Shown piece after piece: positions 17,433-26,552 of a DNA stretch of 64,000 nucleotides. The translations under genes and the position numbers were made by a program. Position 1 is the stretch's first letter, and each line of letters starts with the position of its first letter. Source of the stretch: Methylumidiphilus sp963753955 (GTDB lineage Bacteria; Pseudomonadota; Gammaproteobacteria; Methylococcales; Methylococcaceae); assembly GCA_963753955.1 (NCBI GenBank), contig CAVWEM010000012.1, positions 232,475-296,474 of the forward strand. The letters are read 5' to 3'. A model generated the notes under the pieces. It searched no databases, was not told the origin of the DNA, and saw only the letters and a list, made by a program, of their open reading frames with translations.

Positions 17433-19400
17433 ATGTTTATCGACGAAACATCCGTATTTTCAGGCCTCGATGCAGCTTTTCTGGGCAGCTTGCAATCGCC
17501 TTTGGACAGCGCCATAGGCCGCGCCAAGGCCCATCTGTTGCGTTTGCAAAACCAGGAAGGCTATTGGGTTTTTGAATTGGAAGCGGACTGCACCATTCCT
17601 TCCGAATACATCCTGATGATGCACTTCATGGACGAAATCGATGCGGATCTACAAGCGAAGATTGCCAATTTCCTCCGCGCCCACCAAACCCAAGACGGCA
17701 GTTATCCGCTGTTTCGTGGCGGCGCGGGCGACATTTCCTGCACCGTCAAAGCCTATTACGCCTTGAAGCTGGCCGGCGACGACACCGACGCCCCGCACAT
17801 GATAAAGGCGCGGGAATGGATACTCACCCAAGGCGGAGCGGCGAAGGCCAATGTGTTCACCCGCATCACGCTGGCCATGTTCGGGCAGATCCCCTGGCGC
17901 GGGGTGCCATTCATCCCGGTGGAAATCATGCTGCTGCCCAAATGGTTTCCGTTCCATCTGGACAAGGTGTCTTACTGGTCACGCACGGTCATGGTTCCTC
18001 TGGCAATCCTCTGCGCCCACAAAGTCCAGGCGCGCAACCCCAACAAAGTCAACGTGCGCGAGTTGTTCACCGTCGCGCCGGAGTTGGAAAAGCACTATTT
18101 CGACCACGTCAAGACACCCATCGGCAAGGTCGTCTTGCGGCTGGAGCGTTTTGGCCGTTTGCTGGAACCGCTGATTCCAGCGTCCGTGCGCAAAAAGGCC
18201 ACAGATAAAGCCCGCGACTGGTTCCTGGAACGGCTCAATGGCTATGACGGCTTGGGCGCGATTTTCCCGGCCATGGTCAATGCCTACGAGGCGATGGATT
18301 TCTTAGGCTTCCCGAAGACCGACGAGCGCCGCCAAATTGCGCTGGAAGCCATCCAGCGCCTGTTGGTGTTCCAGGGCGACCAAGCCTATTGCCAGCCCTG
18401 CGTCTCACCCATCTGGGACACAGGTCTCGCCTCATTGGCCTTGCAGGAAGTGGACAAATACGAACAAAGCCCGCAAACCCGCGCCCATCTGAAAAATGCC
18501 TTGCGCTGGTTGGCGGGCAAGCAATTGACCGACGAGCCAGGCGACTGGCAGATCAAGCGCCCCAACCTGCCCGGCGGCGGCTGGGCCTTCCAATATGGCA
18601 ACTCTTGGTACCCGGATGTGGACGACTCGGCGGTCGTCGCCCATGCCTTCGCACAGGCGGAAGACGGCGAATTTGCCGAAAACATCGAACGCGCCAAAGT
18701 GTGGATCGCCGGCATGCAGTCTTCCAACGGCGGCTGGGGCGCGTTTGACGTGGACAACGACCACTATTACCTGAACCACATCCCGTTCGCCGACCACGGC
18801 GCGCTGCTCGACCCGCCGACCGCCGACGTGTCCGGCCGCTGCCTAATGTTCCTCGCCAAGCTGGTGAAAGACCAGCCGGAATACCGGCCGGTGCTGGAGC
18901 GATCCATCGCCTATCTGAAAAAAGAACAAGAAGCCGATGGTTCCTGGTTTGGCCGCTGGGGCACCAACTACATCTACGGCACTTGGTCGGTGCTGCTGGG
19001 CTTCGAGGCGGCCGGACTGCCGAAGGATGACCCCAGCATCGCCCGCGCCGTGGCCTGGCCGAAATCCAAACAACGCGAAGATGGCGGCTGGGGCGAGGAC
19101 AATCACACCTACCACGATGCCAGCGAGCCGCTGCGCGGTGGGTTCCACACTAGCATGGCCTTCCACACCGGTCTGGCGTTGACCGCGCTGATGACGGCCG
19201 GCGAGGCGGAATGCCCCGAAGTCCAGCGCGGCGTCGATTATCTGCTGCGCACCCAGCAGGCCGACGGCTTCTGGAAAGACACCGCGTTCAACGCGCCGGG
19301 CTTTCCGAAAGTGTTCTATCTGAAATACCACGGCTACGATAAATTCTTCCCGCTGTGGGCCTTGGCGCGGTTCCGCAACGAGCGGTTCGCAATCGCGTAA
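17433..19400 (+). CDS. shc: Squalene-hopene cyclase
   Basis: 655 residues, full length. The catalytic acid motif is DVDD at 395-398 (YPDVDDSAV). Repeated QW motifs are visible, for example QNQEGYWVFELE, QDGSYPLFRG, QSSNGGWGAFD, QEADGSWFGRWG, KQREDGGWGED and QQADGFWKDTAF. It is a monotopic membrane enzyme that folds squalene into hopene and diplopterol. The start ATG has a ribosome site (agagga). It is followed at once by a REP-like palindrome and hpnG. Confidence 0.97.
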   Translation: MFIDETSVFSGLDAAFLGSLQSPLDSAIGRAKAHLLRLQNQEGYWVFELEADCTIPSEYILMMHFMDEIDADLQAKIANFLRAHQTQDGSYPLFRGGAGDISCTVKAYYALKLAGDDTDAPHMIKAREWILTQGGAAKANVFTRITLAMFGQIPWRGVPFIPVEIMLLPKWFPFHLDKVSYWSRTVMVPLAILCAHKVQARNPNKVNVRELFTVAPELEKHYFDHVKTPIGKVVLRLERFGRLLEPLIPASVRKKATDKARDWFLERLNGYDGLGAIFPAMVNAYEAMDFLGFPKTDERRQIALEAIQRLLVFQGDQAYCQPCVSPIWDTGLASLALQEVDKYEQSPQTRAHLKNALRWLAGKQLTDEPGDWQIKRPNLPGGGWAFQYGNSWYPDVDDSAVVAHAFAQAEDGEFAENIERAKVWIAGMQSSNGGWGAFDVDNDHYYLNHIPFADHGALLDPPTADVSGRCLMFLAKLVKDQPEYRPVLERSIAYLKKEQEADGSWFGRWGTNYIYGTWSVLLGFEAAGLPKDDPSIARAVAWPKSKQREDGGWGEDNHTYHDASEPLRGGFHTSMAFHTGLALTALMTAGEAECPEVQRGVDYLLRTQQADGFWKDTAFNAPGFPKVFYLKYHGYDKFFPLWALARFRNERFAIA

Positions 19401-19403
19401 TGG

Positions 19404-19440
19404 CCCCCTCTCCCCCTGGGAGAGGGCTGGGGTGAGGGGT
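19404..19440. repeat. REP-like palindrome
   Basis: ccctctccccctgggagagg followed by ctggggtgagggg, between shc and hpnG. Same family as 3541-3575. Confidence 0.6.
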
Positions 19441-19448
19441 ATCCAAGT

Positions 19449-20172
19449 ATGGCGACGCAAAAACTAGGCATTCTGGTGGCGATGCCGCAAGAATGCCGCA
19501 GCCTCACTCCAAAGCGCATCCCGGAAAGCGGTTTTCTGGCTTTGGAAGAGGCCTGCCTGGTCGGCTTGTCCGGGGCTGGCCCGGAGGCGGCGGTACGTTG
19601 CGCCGCTTTGCTGGCCGGACAAGGGGCCACGGCTTTGCTGAGTTGGGGTTGCGCGGCGGCTTTGGACCCTACCTTGAAACCCGGCGATTTGGTCTTACCC
19701 GAGCGGATCATAGGCGCGGACGGCCAAACGCTGGCAACCGACCTGGCTCTGGCGCCTGCGCCTGGCCACACTGCTGGAACCGCACCTGCCGGTTTGCCAA
19801 GGCAGTCTGGTTGAAAGCCGATACATCGTCAGTTCGGCGCAAGAAAAGCGGGCGATCTTCGCCGCGACCAGTGCCGTAGCCCTAGACATGGAAAGCGCCG
19901 CCGCCGCCCGCGCCGCCTCGGCTTTCAAGCTTCCCTTCCTGGCCGTCCGCAGCATCGTCGATCCTGCCGACATCGACATCCCGCCGTCCATCGCGGCGGC
20001 GTTTGACGACAACGGAGTTTTGCATGTGTCTAAAATGCTAGGAAGGGCTTTGTTTAGGCCGGGGGATTTTTTGGGGATTATTCGGTTGGGGAGGGATTTT
20101 TCGGCTGCGATGGAATCCTTGAAAGCTGTTTCAGAGTTAATGATTTCAGGACTTTTTAGGCTTCAATCTTGA
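19449..20172 (+). CDS. hpnG: Hopanoid-associated nucleoside phosphorylase HpnG, one frameshift
   Basis: Releases adenine from adenosylhopane to give phosphoribosylhopane. The first part reads MATQKLGILVAMPQECRSL, LSGAGPEAAVRCAALLAGQGATALLSWGCAAALDPTLKPGDLVLPE. After about 19748, where one extra C explains the shift, the next frame continues SLVESRYIVSS to the phosphorylase box VALDMESAAAARAASAFKLPFLAVRSIVDPAD and ends at 20172. The restored protein is about 240 residues, normal for the family. It lies just downstream of shc, as in other hopanoid loci. Confidence 0.87.
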
Positions 20173-20194
20173 AACCATATGTTAGTTAACCTTT

Positions 20195-20977
20195 ATGTCC
20201 GATCACGACTTCAGAATGTTGCGCTACGCGACGAAGATCGTTAGTGCCGAGACGTTGTTTTTCGAACAGGTTTCAGAGTGGGACTCCAAGAGGCAGAACC
20301 TTCTGGCTCAGCTCGCCGATATACCGACATTGCTGGCTGCACATCATGCTAGAAATAAGGATCCGCACCCAGACAACACGCTAATTACTTTAGTGGATAT
20401 GGCACCCACCATTCGGCTCGCCAATGCCTTTGAAGCTACGGCCAACGGTCTACACGCTACAGCGGAGGTGGCGGCGAATTTCGGCAACAAGGCAAGCAAA
20501 CGGATTCTGCCGTCGTCATTCAACGCACTCAGAAAGCGGTGTGAGGATGAACCAAACGCAGAGCTCGCAATATCACTCGGGGATCTTCAGTGGTACCGAA
20601 AGATAAGGGAGATCAGAACAGAATGGGCGCATTATTCATCTACCTTCATTGCAGAGAATAAACAAGGGGAGAGGATTGCTTGTGTCAAAGCCTTCCGCCG
20701 CCCGTCTGACGAAATCGAGTTTCCCCAAACAGATTTGCACTTTACGTCTGAGGAATTTACTAGCTGGACAAGGAGTGCGTTGAATACTCTGGACTCCTTC
20801 GCGGGCTACTTGCTACGAGCATTTGTGCTGAGGTTGTTTGACTTGAATCAGACTTTCGTGAGTGCGGTTCTGGATAGAAATGGATTCCCTATCGTTAGGG
20901 AAAATTTTCGTTTTGAGGTCGAGAGCATAACTGTACGAGAGTATCTACGGCGTGGGGGAATTGAATGTGAGGGATAA
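20195..20977 (+). CDS. Hypothetical protein with HEPN-like RX4H motif
   Basis: 260 residues, mostly helical, no signal peptide or membrane helix. The stretch IREIRTEWAHYSSTF (residues 138-152) holds an R-x4-H motif (Arg141, His146) in a helix, as in HEPN RNases of toxin and defence systems. No full domain match can be claimed. It is AT-richer than the surrounding hopanoid genes and sits in the hopanoid locus between hpnG and a palindromic repeat region, which suggests acquisition. No partner antitoxin is seen downstream. The function is unknown; the HEPN reading is a hypothesis. Confidence 0.6.
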   Translation: MSDHDFRMLRYATKIVSAETLFFEQVSEWDSKRQNLLAQLADIPTLLAAHHARNKDPHPDNTLITLVDMAPTIRLANAFEATANGLHATAEVAANFGNKASKRILPSSFNALRKRCEDEPNAELAISLGDLQWYRKIREIRTEWAHYSSTFIAENKQGERIACVKAFRRPSDEIEFPQTDLHFTSEEFTSWTRSALNTLDSFAGYLLRAFVLRLFDLNQTFVSAVLDRNGFPIVRENFRFEVESITVREYLRRGGIECEG

Positions 20978-21019
20978 CAAATCGTTCTGGAGCTATAGCA
21001 AGCATACCCAAGTTGCCCC

Positions 21020-21180
21020 GGTTCCCAAGCTGGAGCTTCAACGCCATTAACTTAAGGATTGCGCACCGGGAAACACTGTTCGTAGTCCCGGCTTCAGCCG
21101 GTTCTTTCCAGCCGTTTTCCGCCTAAAGGCGGGACTACGAACGCTTAAGTTAATGGCTTTGAAGCTCCAGCTTGGGAACC
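21020..21180. repeat. Palindromic element with 37-bp terminal inverted repeats
   Basis: The arm ggttcccaagctggagcttc... at 21020-21055 recurs inverted at 21144-21180 with one mismatch in about 37 bp. Inside is a second inverted pair (cgtagtcccg at 21081-21090, cgggactacg at 21130-21139). The arrangement is that of a non-coding MITE or large REP/BIME unit. Confidence 0.85.
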
Positions 21181-21189
21181 CGATTCGCC

Positions 21190-21244
21190 GAAGCTCTGCT
21201 TCCCGATACTTGCGTCGTTATTAGCCTTCGGGAAGCAGAGCTTC
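21190..21244. repeat. 17-bp perfect inverted repeat
   Basis: gaagctctgcttcccga (21190-21206) and its exact reverse complement (21228-21244). It is directly beside the larger palindromic element and followed by another degenerate ttcccaagctgagattggga unit (21255-21274). Together these fill the 316-bp gap 20978-21293. Confidence 0.85.
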
Positions 21245-21293
21245 CAAGACCGCATTCCCAAGCTGAGATTGGGAACGAGCCACAAGGAATCCC

Positions 21294-21560
21294 ATGAAAA
21301 AAATAGCATGGCCGGAATGGTGGGACTGGGAAATCGAGTTTACCCCTCATTTGTTGAAACGCATGGAAGATCGCGGCTTCAATGAAAGCGATTTAAGGAA
21401 AATGCTAGGGCGCTCAACAAATTATAGGGCAGACATTGTCGAAGAAAGATGGATTATTGAAACCCAACACAAGCGCCATCGCTGGGAAGTCATCGTTGAA
21501 CCGGATGCGCCTGAAAAGCTCTTGGTGATAATCACTGCGTATCCCATGTGGAGCGAATAA
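21294..21560 (+). CDS. DUF4258-type small protein (RelE-like fold candidate)
   Basis: 88 residues. FTPHLLKRMEDRGFNESDLRKML then a C-terminal strand KRHRWEVIVEPDAPEKLLVIITAYPM matches the DUF4258 pattern (H..RM..R.i....v..vl.....y......vv.v.y). The fold is related to mRNA interferase-type toxins. It is directly followed by a DUF2283 gene, a pairing that recurs at 28007-28506, so the two probably act together as a toxin-antitoxin-like module. No activity can be shown from sequence. Confidence 0.72.
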   Translation: MKKIAWPEWWDWEIEFTPHLLKRMEDRGFNESDLRKMLGRSTNYRADIVEERWIIETQHKRHRWEVIVEPDAPEKLLVIITAYPMWSE

Positions 21561-21562
21561 TA

Positions 21563-21831
21563 ATGAAAGCCCCTACCTTGAAGTCACCTATCGACATGGA
21601 TGCCCAATAGCGGCCTACTTTTATCTGCCATGCACGGTGAAAGGCAGAAGCACCCGGACTTCAAGGGCGGAGCCAGGGATGATAATTGATTACGGGGAAG
21701 ACGGAAAAGCTATCGGCATAGAGATTACAGCCCCTACAAAAGTGACGGTCAATGATCTGAACCGTGTGCTTGCCAGCTTAGGGGCAACGGCGCTTACTGC
21801 GGATGATGTCGCGCCATTGAAAGCAGCGTAA
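21563..21831 (+). CDS. DUF2283 family protein, frameshift near the start
   Basis: Partner of the DUF4258 gene two bases upstream. ATG at 21563 reads MKAP and then loses frame. With one more C in gccccta it would read MKAPYLEVTYRHGCPIAAYF and run in frame through PGMIIDYGEDGKAIGIEITAPTKVTV, the DUF2283 core, to 21831. Restored length about 89 residues. As read, only the part after about 21576 is in the right frame. Probably a homopolymer error. Confidence 0.68.
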
Positions 21832-21911
21832 GACGGTTTGCCGCCGTAATGACAGACACCTTTGACAGTTACCCAACGCATCCTGCCTAGACCCCTCCGA
21901 CAAACCCGACA

Positions 21912-24557
21912 ATGACCAAAACGACCGACAGCCTAGCCGTCAAAACCATACACTGGTGGGAAGCCAACGTCCTCAACCGGCCTTGGTCGCTGCTGGTATT
22001 GTTCGTGATCGCCACCGGCTTCGTCGGCAAATACACGATGGACAACCTGACCGTGAACACCAACACGGCGGACATGATTTCCATCAAACTGCCGTTCCAG
22101 CAAAACCGGCTTAAGCTGGAAGAAACCTTCCCCCAGGATGTCAATACCGTGCTGTTGCTAGTGGAGGGAGAATCCCCAGAGCAGACTGCCGAAGTGGTCA
22201 AGCGCGTCAGCGTGGGACTGCGGGAAAGGAAGGACTTCATCAAATCGGTTTACGTCCCGGACGAGGGCGATTTCTTTGAGCGCAACGGACTGCTGTATCT
22301 CGACAAAAAAGAATTGGAGGCCATCTCCACCCAACTCGCCAATGCACAACCGTTCATCGGCAAACTCTCCCAAGACAATAGCCTGCGCGGACTCTTTGGG
22401 ATTCTCGGACAAGCCGTCAAAGCGTCGGCTGACGATGACATCGAGATGGATCTTACCCATGTGTTCAGAAAAATCAGCGAGAGCCTACGCGCAGTGATGC
22501 AGGGGCGACCCTACCAAATGTCCTGGCAACAATTGATGATGGACAAACAAACGGGCTTAGGGATCACCGAGCGCTTTGTCATCGTGAAGCCTCTGTTGAA
22601 TTTCCAGGAATTGCTGCCGGCGGATAAGTGCATCGCCGCCATTAGGAGCGTGATCGCCGAAGCGACGGCGGACGGGCTTGCCAACGTCAAAGTCCGCATG
22701 ACCGGCGAAGTGGTGCTGGAACACGAGGAAATGGAAACCCTCTCGAACAGCATGCAAATCGCCGGCTATGCCTCCATGTTCCTGGTCTGCGCCACCTTGT
22801 GGATCGCCTACCGCTCGTTCAAGCTGATGTTCGCCACCTTTTTCTCCCTGACCCTGGGGCTGGTGCTGTCATTGGGTTTCGCCACCGTCAGCATCGGCCA
22901 CCTCAACCTGATTTCGATTGCCTTCGCGGTCTTGTTCATCGGCATGGGCGACGCTTATTCCTCGCATTTCTGCCTGCGCTACCGGGAACTCATCCTACGC
23001 GGGGAATCCCAACGCGACGCCTTGCTCGACACGCTGACCTCCACCGGCACCTCGCTGATCGTCTGCACATTCACCGCCGCCATCGGCCTGTACGCCTTCA
23101 TCCCCACCAACTATGTCGGCGTGTCGGAGCTAGGTGTGATCGCAGGCACCAGCATGTTCATCGCCTTGCTGACCACGTTCACAGTGCTTCCGGCTTTGAT
23201 GAAGATCATGCCGCTGCGGATCGCCCGGAACCAAAAACCCAGCACTGGCAAATCCTCGATCATCATCTCCAACTGGCCCTTGCGCTATGCCCGCCGCATC
23301 CGCTGGATCACCGTGCTGCTGGGCTTCGCCTCGCTGGCCCTGCTCACCCAGGTGTCGGTGGATTTCAACCCCATCAACCTGCGTGACCAAAACACCGAAT
23401 CGGTGCAAACCTTCAAGTACCTGCTCCAGCACAAGGACACCTCGCCGATGACGCTGTCCTCCCTGGCCGCTAGCGAAGCAGAGGCGCTGGAGAAAAAAAG
23501 CCGCTTTGAAAGGCTGCCGTCCGTGGACAAAGTGACAACCCTGCTGGACTTCGTCCCCAAAGACCAGGAGTCCAAACTCGCCATCCTCGAAGATCTGGCC
23601 CTAGTGTTGGGCAACCGGCTCGACAGCTTTCCGGCCCCTGCCCAAGGCGGAGCGCAAATCGAAGCCCTGGAAGAATTGCAGGCCAGACTCCAAGAACAAC
23701 TCGCCAAGGGCGAGGGAGGCAACGCCGACATGCTCGAATTGAGCGAAACCCTGGATTTGTTCATGGAACAAGTGGACGCCCAACCCGAGGAAGCCCGCCA
23801 AGCCAGCTTGGACACGTTGCAAACCGCCCTGCTGGGTGCCTTGCCTACCACCCTGGAAAAGCTCAAACACAGTCTGGAAGCCGAACCCGTCACCTTGGAG
23901 TCCCTACCGGCCTCCATCAAAGACCGCTGGCTAGGCAAAAATGGCCTGTACCGTGTGCAGGTTTCCCCCAAAAAGGATTTGAATGACCTGGAGGATCTGC
24001 GCGAATTCATCCAAGATGCGCAGAAAGTCGATCCCGACGTGACCGACCTTCCGGTCACCTACTTGGAATCCATGAACGAAGTCGTCCGCGCCTTCCAACA
24101 GGCGTTCGGCATCGCCCTGATCGCCATCACCTTGCTGTTGCTGGTTATCCAGCGTAATGTGAAAGACACTTTGCTGGTGCTGCTGCCGCTGCTGCTGGCC
24201 TCTTTGTTCACGGCGGCGGCGACGGTGGTGTTCAATGTGCCGTTCAACTTCGCCAACATCATCGCCCTGCCCTTGCTGTTCGGCTTGGGCGTGGACAGCG
24301 GCATCCACATGGCGCACCGCCTGCACTACCTGGATCCAAACGAAGAAAACCTGCTCGGCGGCAGCGAGGCGCAAGGCGTATTCTATGGCGCATTGACGAC
24401 GATTTTCAGCTTCAGCAGCTTGGCGTTCACCGCCCACCGGGGCACTGCATCGATGGGCATCCTGCTCTCCGTAGGCCTGTTGATGACTTTGATTTGCGCC
24501 TTGGTCGTGCTGCCGGCCTTCAGCGCCCTGCGCTTTAGGCACCGCCATCACCACTAA
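21912..24557 (+). CDS. hpnN: Hopanoid-associated RND/MMPL transporter HpnN
   Basis: 881 residues. RND-type exporter with two repeats of one N-terminal helix, a large periplasmic loop and a five-helix bundle: helices at about 23-42 (SLLVLFVIATGFVGKYTM), 275-430 and again 470-490 and 725-880. The second half holds LPLLFGLGVDSGIHMAHRL, and the first half AVLFIGMGDAYSSHF, the conserved MMPL helix motif. HpnN moves hopanoids from the inner to the outer membrane. It lies directly upstream of hpnO with 31 bp between, so co-transcription is likely. Confidence 0.88.
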   Translation: MTKTTDSLAVKTIHWWEANVLNRPWSLLVLFVIATGFVGKYTMDNLTVNTNTADMISIKLPFQQNRLKLEETFPQDVNTVLLLVEGESPEQTAEVVKRVSVGLRERKDFIKSVYVPDEGDFFERNGLLYLDKKELEAISTQLANAQPFIGKLSQDNSLRGLFGILGQAVKASADDDIEMDLTHVFRKISESLRAVMQGRPYQMSWQQLMMDKQTGLGITERFVIVKPLLNFQELLPADKCIAAIRSVIAEATADGLANVKVRMTGEVVLEHEEMETLSNSMQIAGYASMFLVCATLWIAYRSFKLMFATFFSLTLGLVLSLGFATVSIGHLNLISIAFAVLFIGMGDAYSSHFCLRYRELILRGESQRDALLDTLTSTGTSLIVCTFTAAIGLYAFIPTNYVGVSELGVIAGTSMFIALLTTFTVLPALMKIMPLRIARNQKPSTGKSSIIISNWPLRYARRIRWITVLLGFASLALLTQVSVDFNPINLRDQNTESVQTFKYLLQHKDTSPMTLSSLAASEAEALEKKSRFERLPSVDKVTTLLDFVPKDQESKLAILEDLALVLGNRLDSFPAPAQGGAQIEALEELQARLQEQLAKGEGGNADMLELSETLDLFMEQVDAQPEEARQASLDTLQTALLGALPTTLEKLKHSLEAEPVTLESLPASIKDRWLGKNGLYRVQVSPKKDLNDLEDLREFIQDAQKVDPDVTDLPVTYLESMNEVVRAFQQAFGIALIAITLLLLVIQRNVKDTLLVLLPLLLASLFTAAATVVFNVPFNFANIIALPLLFGLGVDSGIHMAHRLHYLDPNEENLLGGSEAQGVFYGALTTIFSFSSLAFTAHRGTASMGILLSVGLLMTLICALVVLPAFSALRFRHRHHH

Positions 24558-24588
24558 TCATCCAGCCCTACCATTGACCGAGACCACC

Positions 24589-25977
24589 ATGTCCAAAACC
24601 ATCGCCGAGTTGCTCACCGAACACGCCGGAGAAAACTTCGACCTGCACGACAAGCACCTGAACACCCAGATGGTGCGGGTGTTGAAAACCATCGGCTATG
24701 ACCGCGTCTACACCAAGGCGCGCGGGCCTTATCTGTATGACGACAAGGGCGTGGAATATCTGGATCTGCTGTCCGGCTTCGGCGTCTTCGCGCTAGGCCG
24801 CAACCACCCGGCCATCGTGCAGGCCTTGAAAGATGTGATGGACGCAGAACTGCCGGATCTGGTGCAAATGGACGTGTCCCTGCTGTCGGGCCTGCTGGCC
24901 AAGAAGATCATAGCCACCTGCCCGGACAAGCTGACCAAGATGTTCTTCTGCAACTCCGGCGCGGAGGCGGTCGAGGCGGCGATCAAATTCGCCCGCTACA
25001 CCACCAAGCGTGAGAAGATCGTCTATTGCGAACACGCCTTCCATGGCCTGACCACTGGCGCTTTATCGCTGAACGGCGAAAACCTATTCCGTGAAGGTTT
25101 CGGACCCTTGCTGCCCGGCTGCGTCGCCGTGCCGTTCGACGACCTGCCCGCCTTGGAACGCGCCTTAAGCAACAAAGACGTGGCCGCGTTCATCGTCGAA
25201 CCGATCCAAGGCAAAGGCGTCAACCTGCCCTCGCCCGGTTATCTGCAAGATGTCCAGCGCCTGTGCAAGCAATATGGCACCTTGTTCGTTGCCGATGAAA
25301 TCCAATGCGGCATCGGACGCACCGGCAAATTCTGGGCGATTGAACACTACGGCGCGGTGCCGGATATGTTGCTGATGGCAAAAGCCCTGTCCGGCGGCTT
25401 CATACCCGTCGGCGCGGTGGCGATGACCACGCAAATCATGGATGCCGTGTTCAACCGCATGGACCGCGCCGTCGTCCACGGCTCGACCTTCTCCAAAAAT
25501 AATATGGCGATGGGAGCCGGCATCGCCTCGTTGCAAGTCATCGAAGACGAAAAGCTGGTCGAGAACGCCGCGAAAATCGGCGGCGAAATCATCTCAGGCT
25601 TGCAAGCGATGGTGTCCAAATACGACTTTTTGAAGCAAGTGCGCGGCAAAGGCTTGATGATCGCCGTCGAATTCGGCTCACCCGATGGCCTGTTGCGTAA
25701 AGCCGCGTTCGCTGGTTTGGAAGCCGCCAACAAAGGCTTGTTCAGCCAGACGATCACGATTCCGTTATTCAAAAACCATCGCATACTCAGCCAAGTCGCC
25801 GGCCACGGCATGAACGTCGTCAAATTCCTGCCGCCGTTGGTCGTCAACGAAAAAGACCGGGATTGGATACTGACGGCGATGGAACTAGTGATTGCCGACA
25901 CCCAGGAAGTCGGCGGAGCGATCAAGGATTTGGGCAAGAATCTGATTAGCCATGCTTTGAAGCAGAAGGCCGGTTAA
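24589..25977 (+). CDS. hpnO: Class III aminotransferase HpnO (aminobacteriohopanetriol synthesis)
   Basis: 462 residues from the ATG at 24589; a TTG 15 bases earlier is a weaker start. PLP class III aminotransferase fold: GPYLYDDKGVEYLDLLSGFGVFALGRNHP, FFCNSGAEAVEAAIKFAR, CEHAFHGLTTGALSLNG, VADEIQCGIGRTGKFWA, and the PLP lysine in HGSTFSKNNMAMG. Context after hpnN and the length identify HpnO, which converts a hopanoid side-chain ketone or aldehyde to the amine giving aminobacteriohopanepolyols, lipids typical of methanotrophs. A partial second copy of its 3' end lies at 26553-26749. Confidence 0.93.
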   Translation: MSKTIAELLTEHAGENFDLHDKHLNTQMVRVLKTIGYDRVYTKARGPYLYDDKGVEYLDLLSGFGVFALGRNHPAIVQALKDVMDAELPDLVQMDVSLLSGLLAKKIIATCPDKLTKMFFCNSGAEAVEAAIKFARYTTKREKIVYCEHAFHGLTTGALSLNGENLFREGFGPLLPGCVAVPFDDLPALERALSNKDVAAFIVEPIQGKGVNLPSPGYLQDVQRLCKQYGTLFVADEIQCGIGRTGKFWAIEHYGAVPDMLLMAKALSGGFIPVGAVAMTTQIMDAVFNRMDRAVVHGSTFSKNNMAMGAGIASLQVIEDEKLVENAAKIGGEIISGLQAMVSKYDFLKQVRGKGLMIAVEFGSPDGLLRKAAFAGLEAANKGLFSQTITIPLFKNHRILSQVAGHGMNVVKFLPPLVVNEKDRDWILTAMELVIADTQEVGGAIKDLGKNLISHALKQKAG

Positions 25978-26014
25978 TTTTCGCCCCCACGAAAAGCGCG
26001 TGGGGGCGAAAATT
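25976..26014. terminator. Strong 16-bp hairpin at the hpnO stop
   Basis: aattttcgcccccacg pairs perfectly with cgtgggggcgaaaatt around a seven-base loop. It overlaps the hpnO TAA. The A/T-rich stem base could give bidirectional termination, and it also overlaps the possible hicA start. Confidence 0.65.
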
Positions 26015-26179
26015 AAAATTGAATCCCATTGCTGGGTGCAGGTGAGGCAGAAAGGTAGTCACAGACAGTTTCACCATCCCAGCCAACCCGGAACCGTCAC
26101 TGTGGCAGGCAAGCCTAGCGTGGATGTTCCACCCGACACGCTGAATAGCGTTCTCAAACAAGCTGGTTTGAAAAAGTAA
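26000..26179 (+). CDS. hicA: HicA-type toxin (mRNA interferase), N-terminus doubtful
   Basis: Translation from GTG at 26000 gives 59 residues: WVQVRQKGSHRQFHHPSQ then GTVTVAGKPSVDVPPDTLNSVLKQAGLKK. The motif GSHRQFHHP holds the catalytic His of the double-stranded-RNA-binding-like HicA fold, and NSVLKQAGL is its standard end. The first 12 residues (GAKIKIESHC) only loosely match the usual SxELIKxLEADGW and overlap the hpnO terminator, so the native 5' end may have been lost. Directly upstream of hicB. Confidence 0.65.
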   Translation: MGAKIKIESHCWVQVRQKGSHRQFHHPSQPGTVTVAGKPSVDVPPDTLNSVLKQAGLKK

Positions 26180-26190
26180 AAAGGTGCGTC

Positions 26191-26403
26191 ATGCAGTATT
26201 TAGTGGTTGTCGAAGAAGGGCCAAGCAGTTTTGGTGCTTATGTCCCGGATCTTCCTGGGTGTGTCGCTGTCGGCGAAAGCCGCGAAGAGGTATTGCAGCT
26301 TATTCATGAAGCAATAGAATTTCACATTGAAGGGATAAAAGAAGATGGCTTAATATTGCCTATGCCGCATTCTTCAAGTGTGCTTGTGGATTTTCGCGCA
26401 TGA
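26191..26403 (+). CDS. hicB: HicB-family antitoxin
   Basis: 70 residues, beginning MQYLVVVEEGPSSFGAYVPDLPGCVAVGESREEVLQLI, the partial RNase H-like HicB fold. The C-terminal half (HIEGIKEDGLILPMPHSS) is standard for short HicB proteins without an added DNA-binding domain. It starts 11 bp after hicA and would neutralise it. Confidence 0.87.
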   Translation: MQYLVVVEEGPSSFGAYVPDLPGCVAVGESREEVLQLIHEAIEFHIEGIKEDGLILPMPHSSSVLVDFRA

Positions 26404-26457
26404 ATTAGTTAAGGTGTGCGATGCGCACCTTACAAGGCTGTTCAAAAACCATCGGAT

Positions 26458-26548
26458 TAGGACTTACGCAGAAAGCGTTTAAATCCACTACTGGCAGTGC
26501 CTTGCCAGCATGTGACACGCTACCCATAGGGTGTCTGCGTAAGTCCTA
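26458..26548. mobile_element. 91-bp MITE-like element with perfect 15-bp terminal inverted repeats
   Basis: taggacttacgcaga (26458-26472) and its exact reverse complement (26534-26548) bound a non-coding 91-bp unit. No transposase is present. The terminal TA could be a duplicated TA target, as in Tc1/IS630-type elements. It lies between hicB and the duplicated hpnO tail. Confidence 0.75.
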
Positions 26549-26552
26549 CGGA

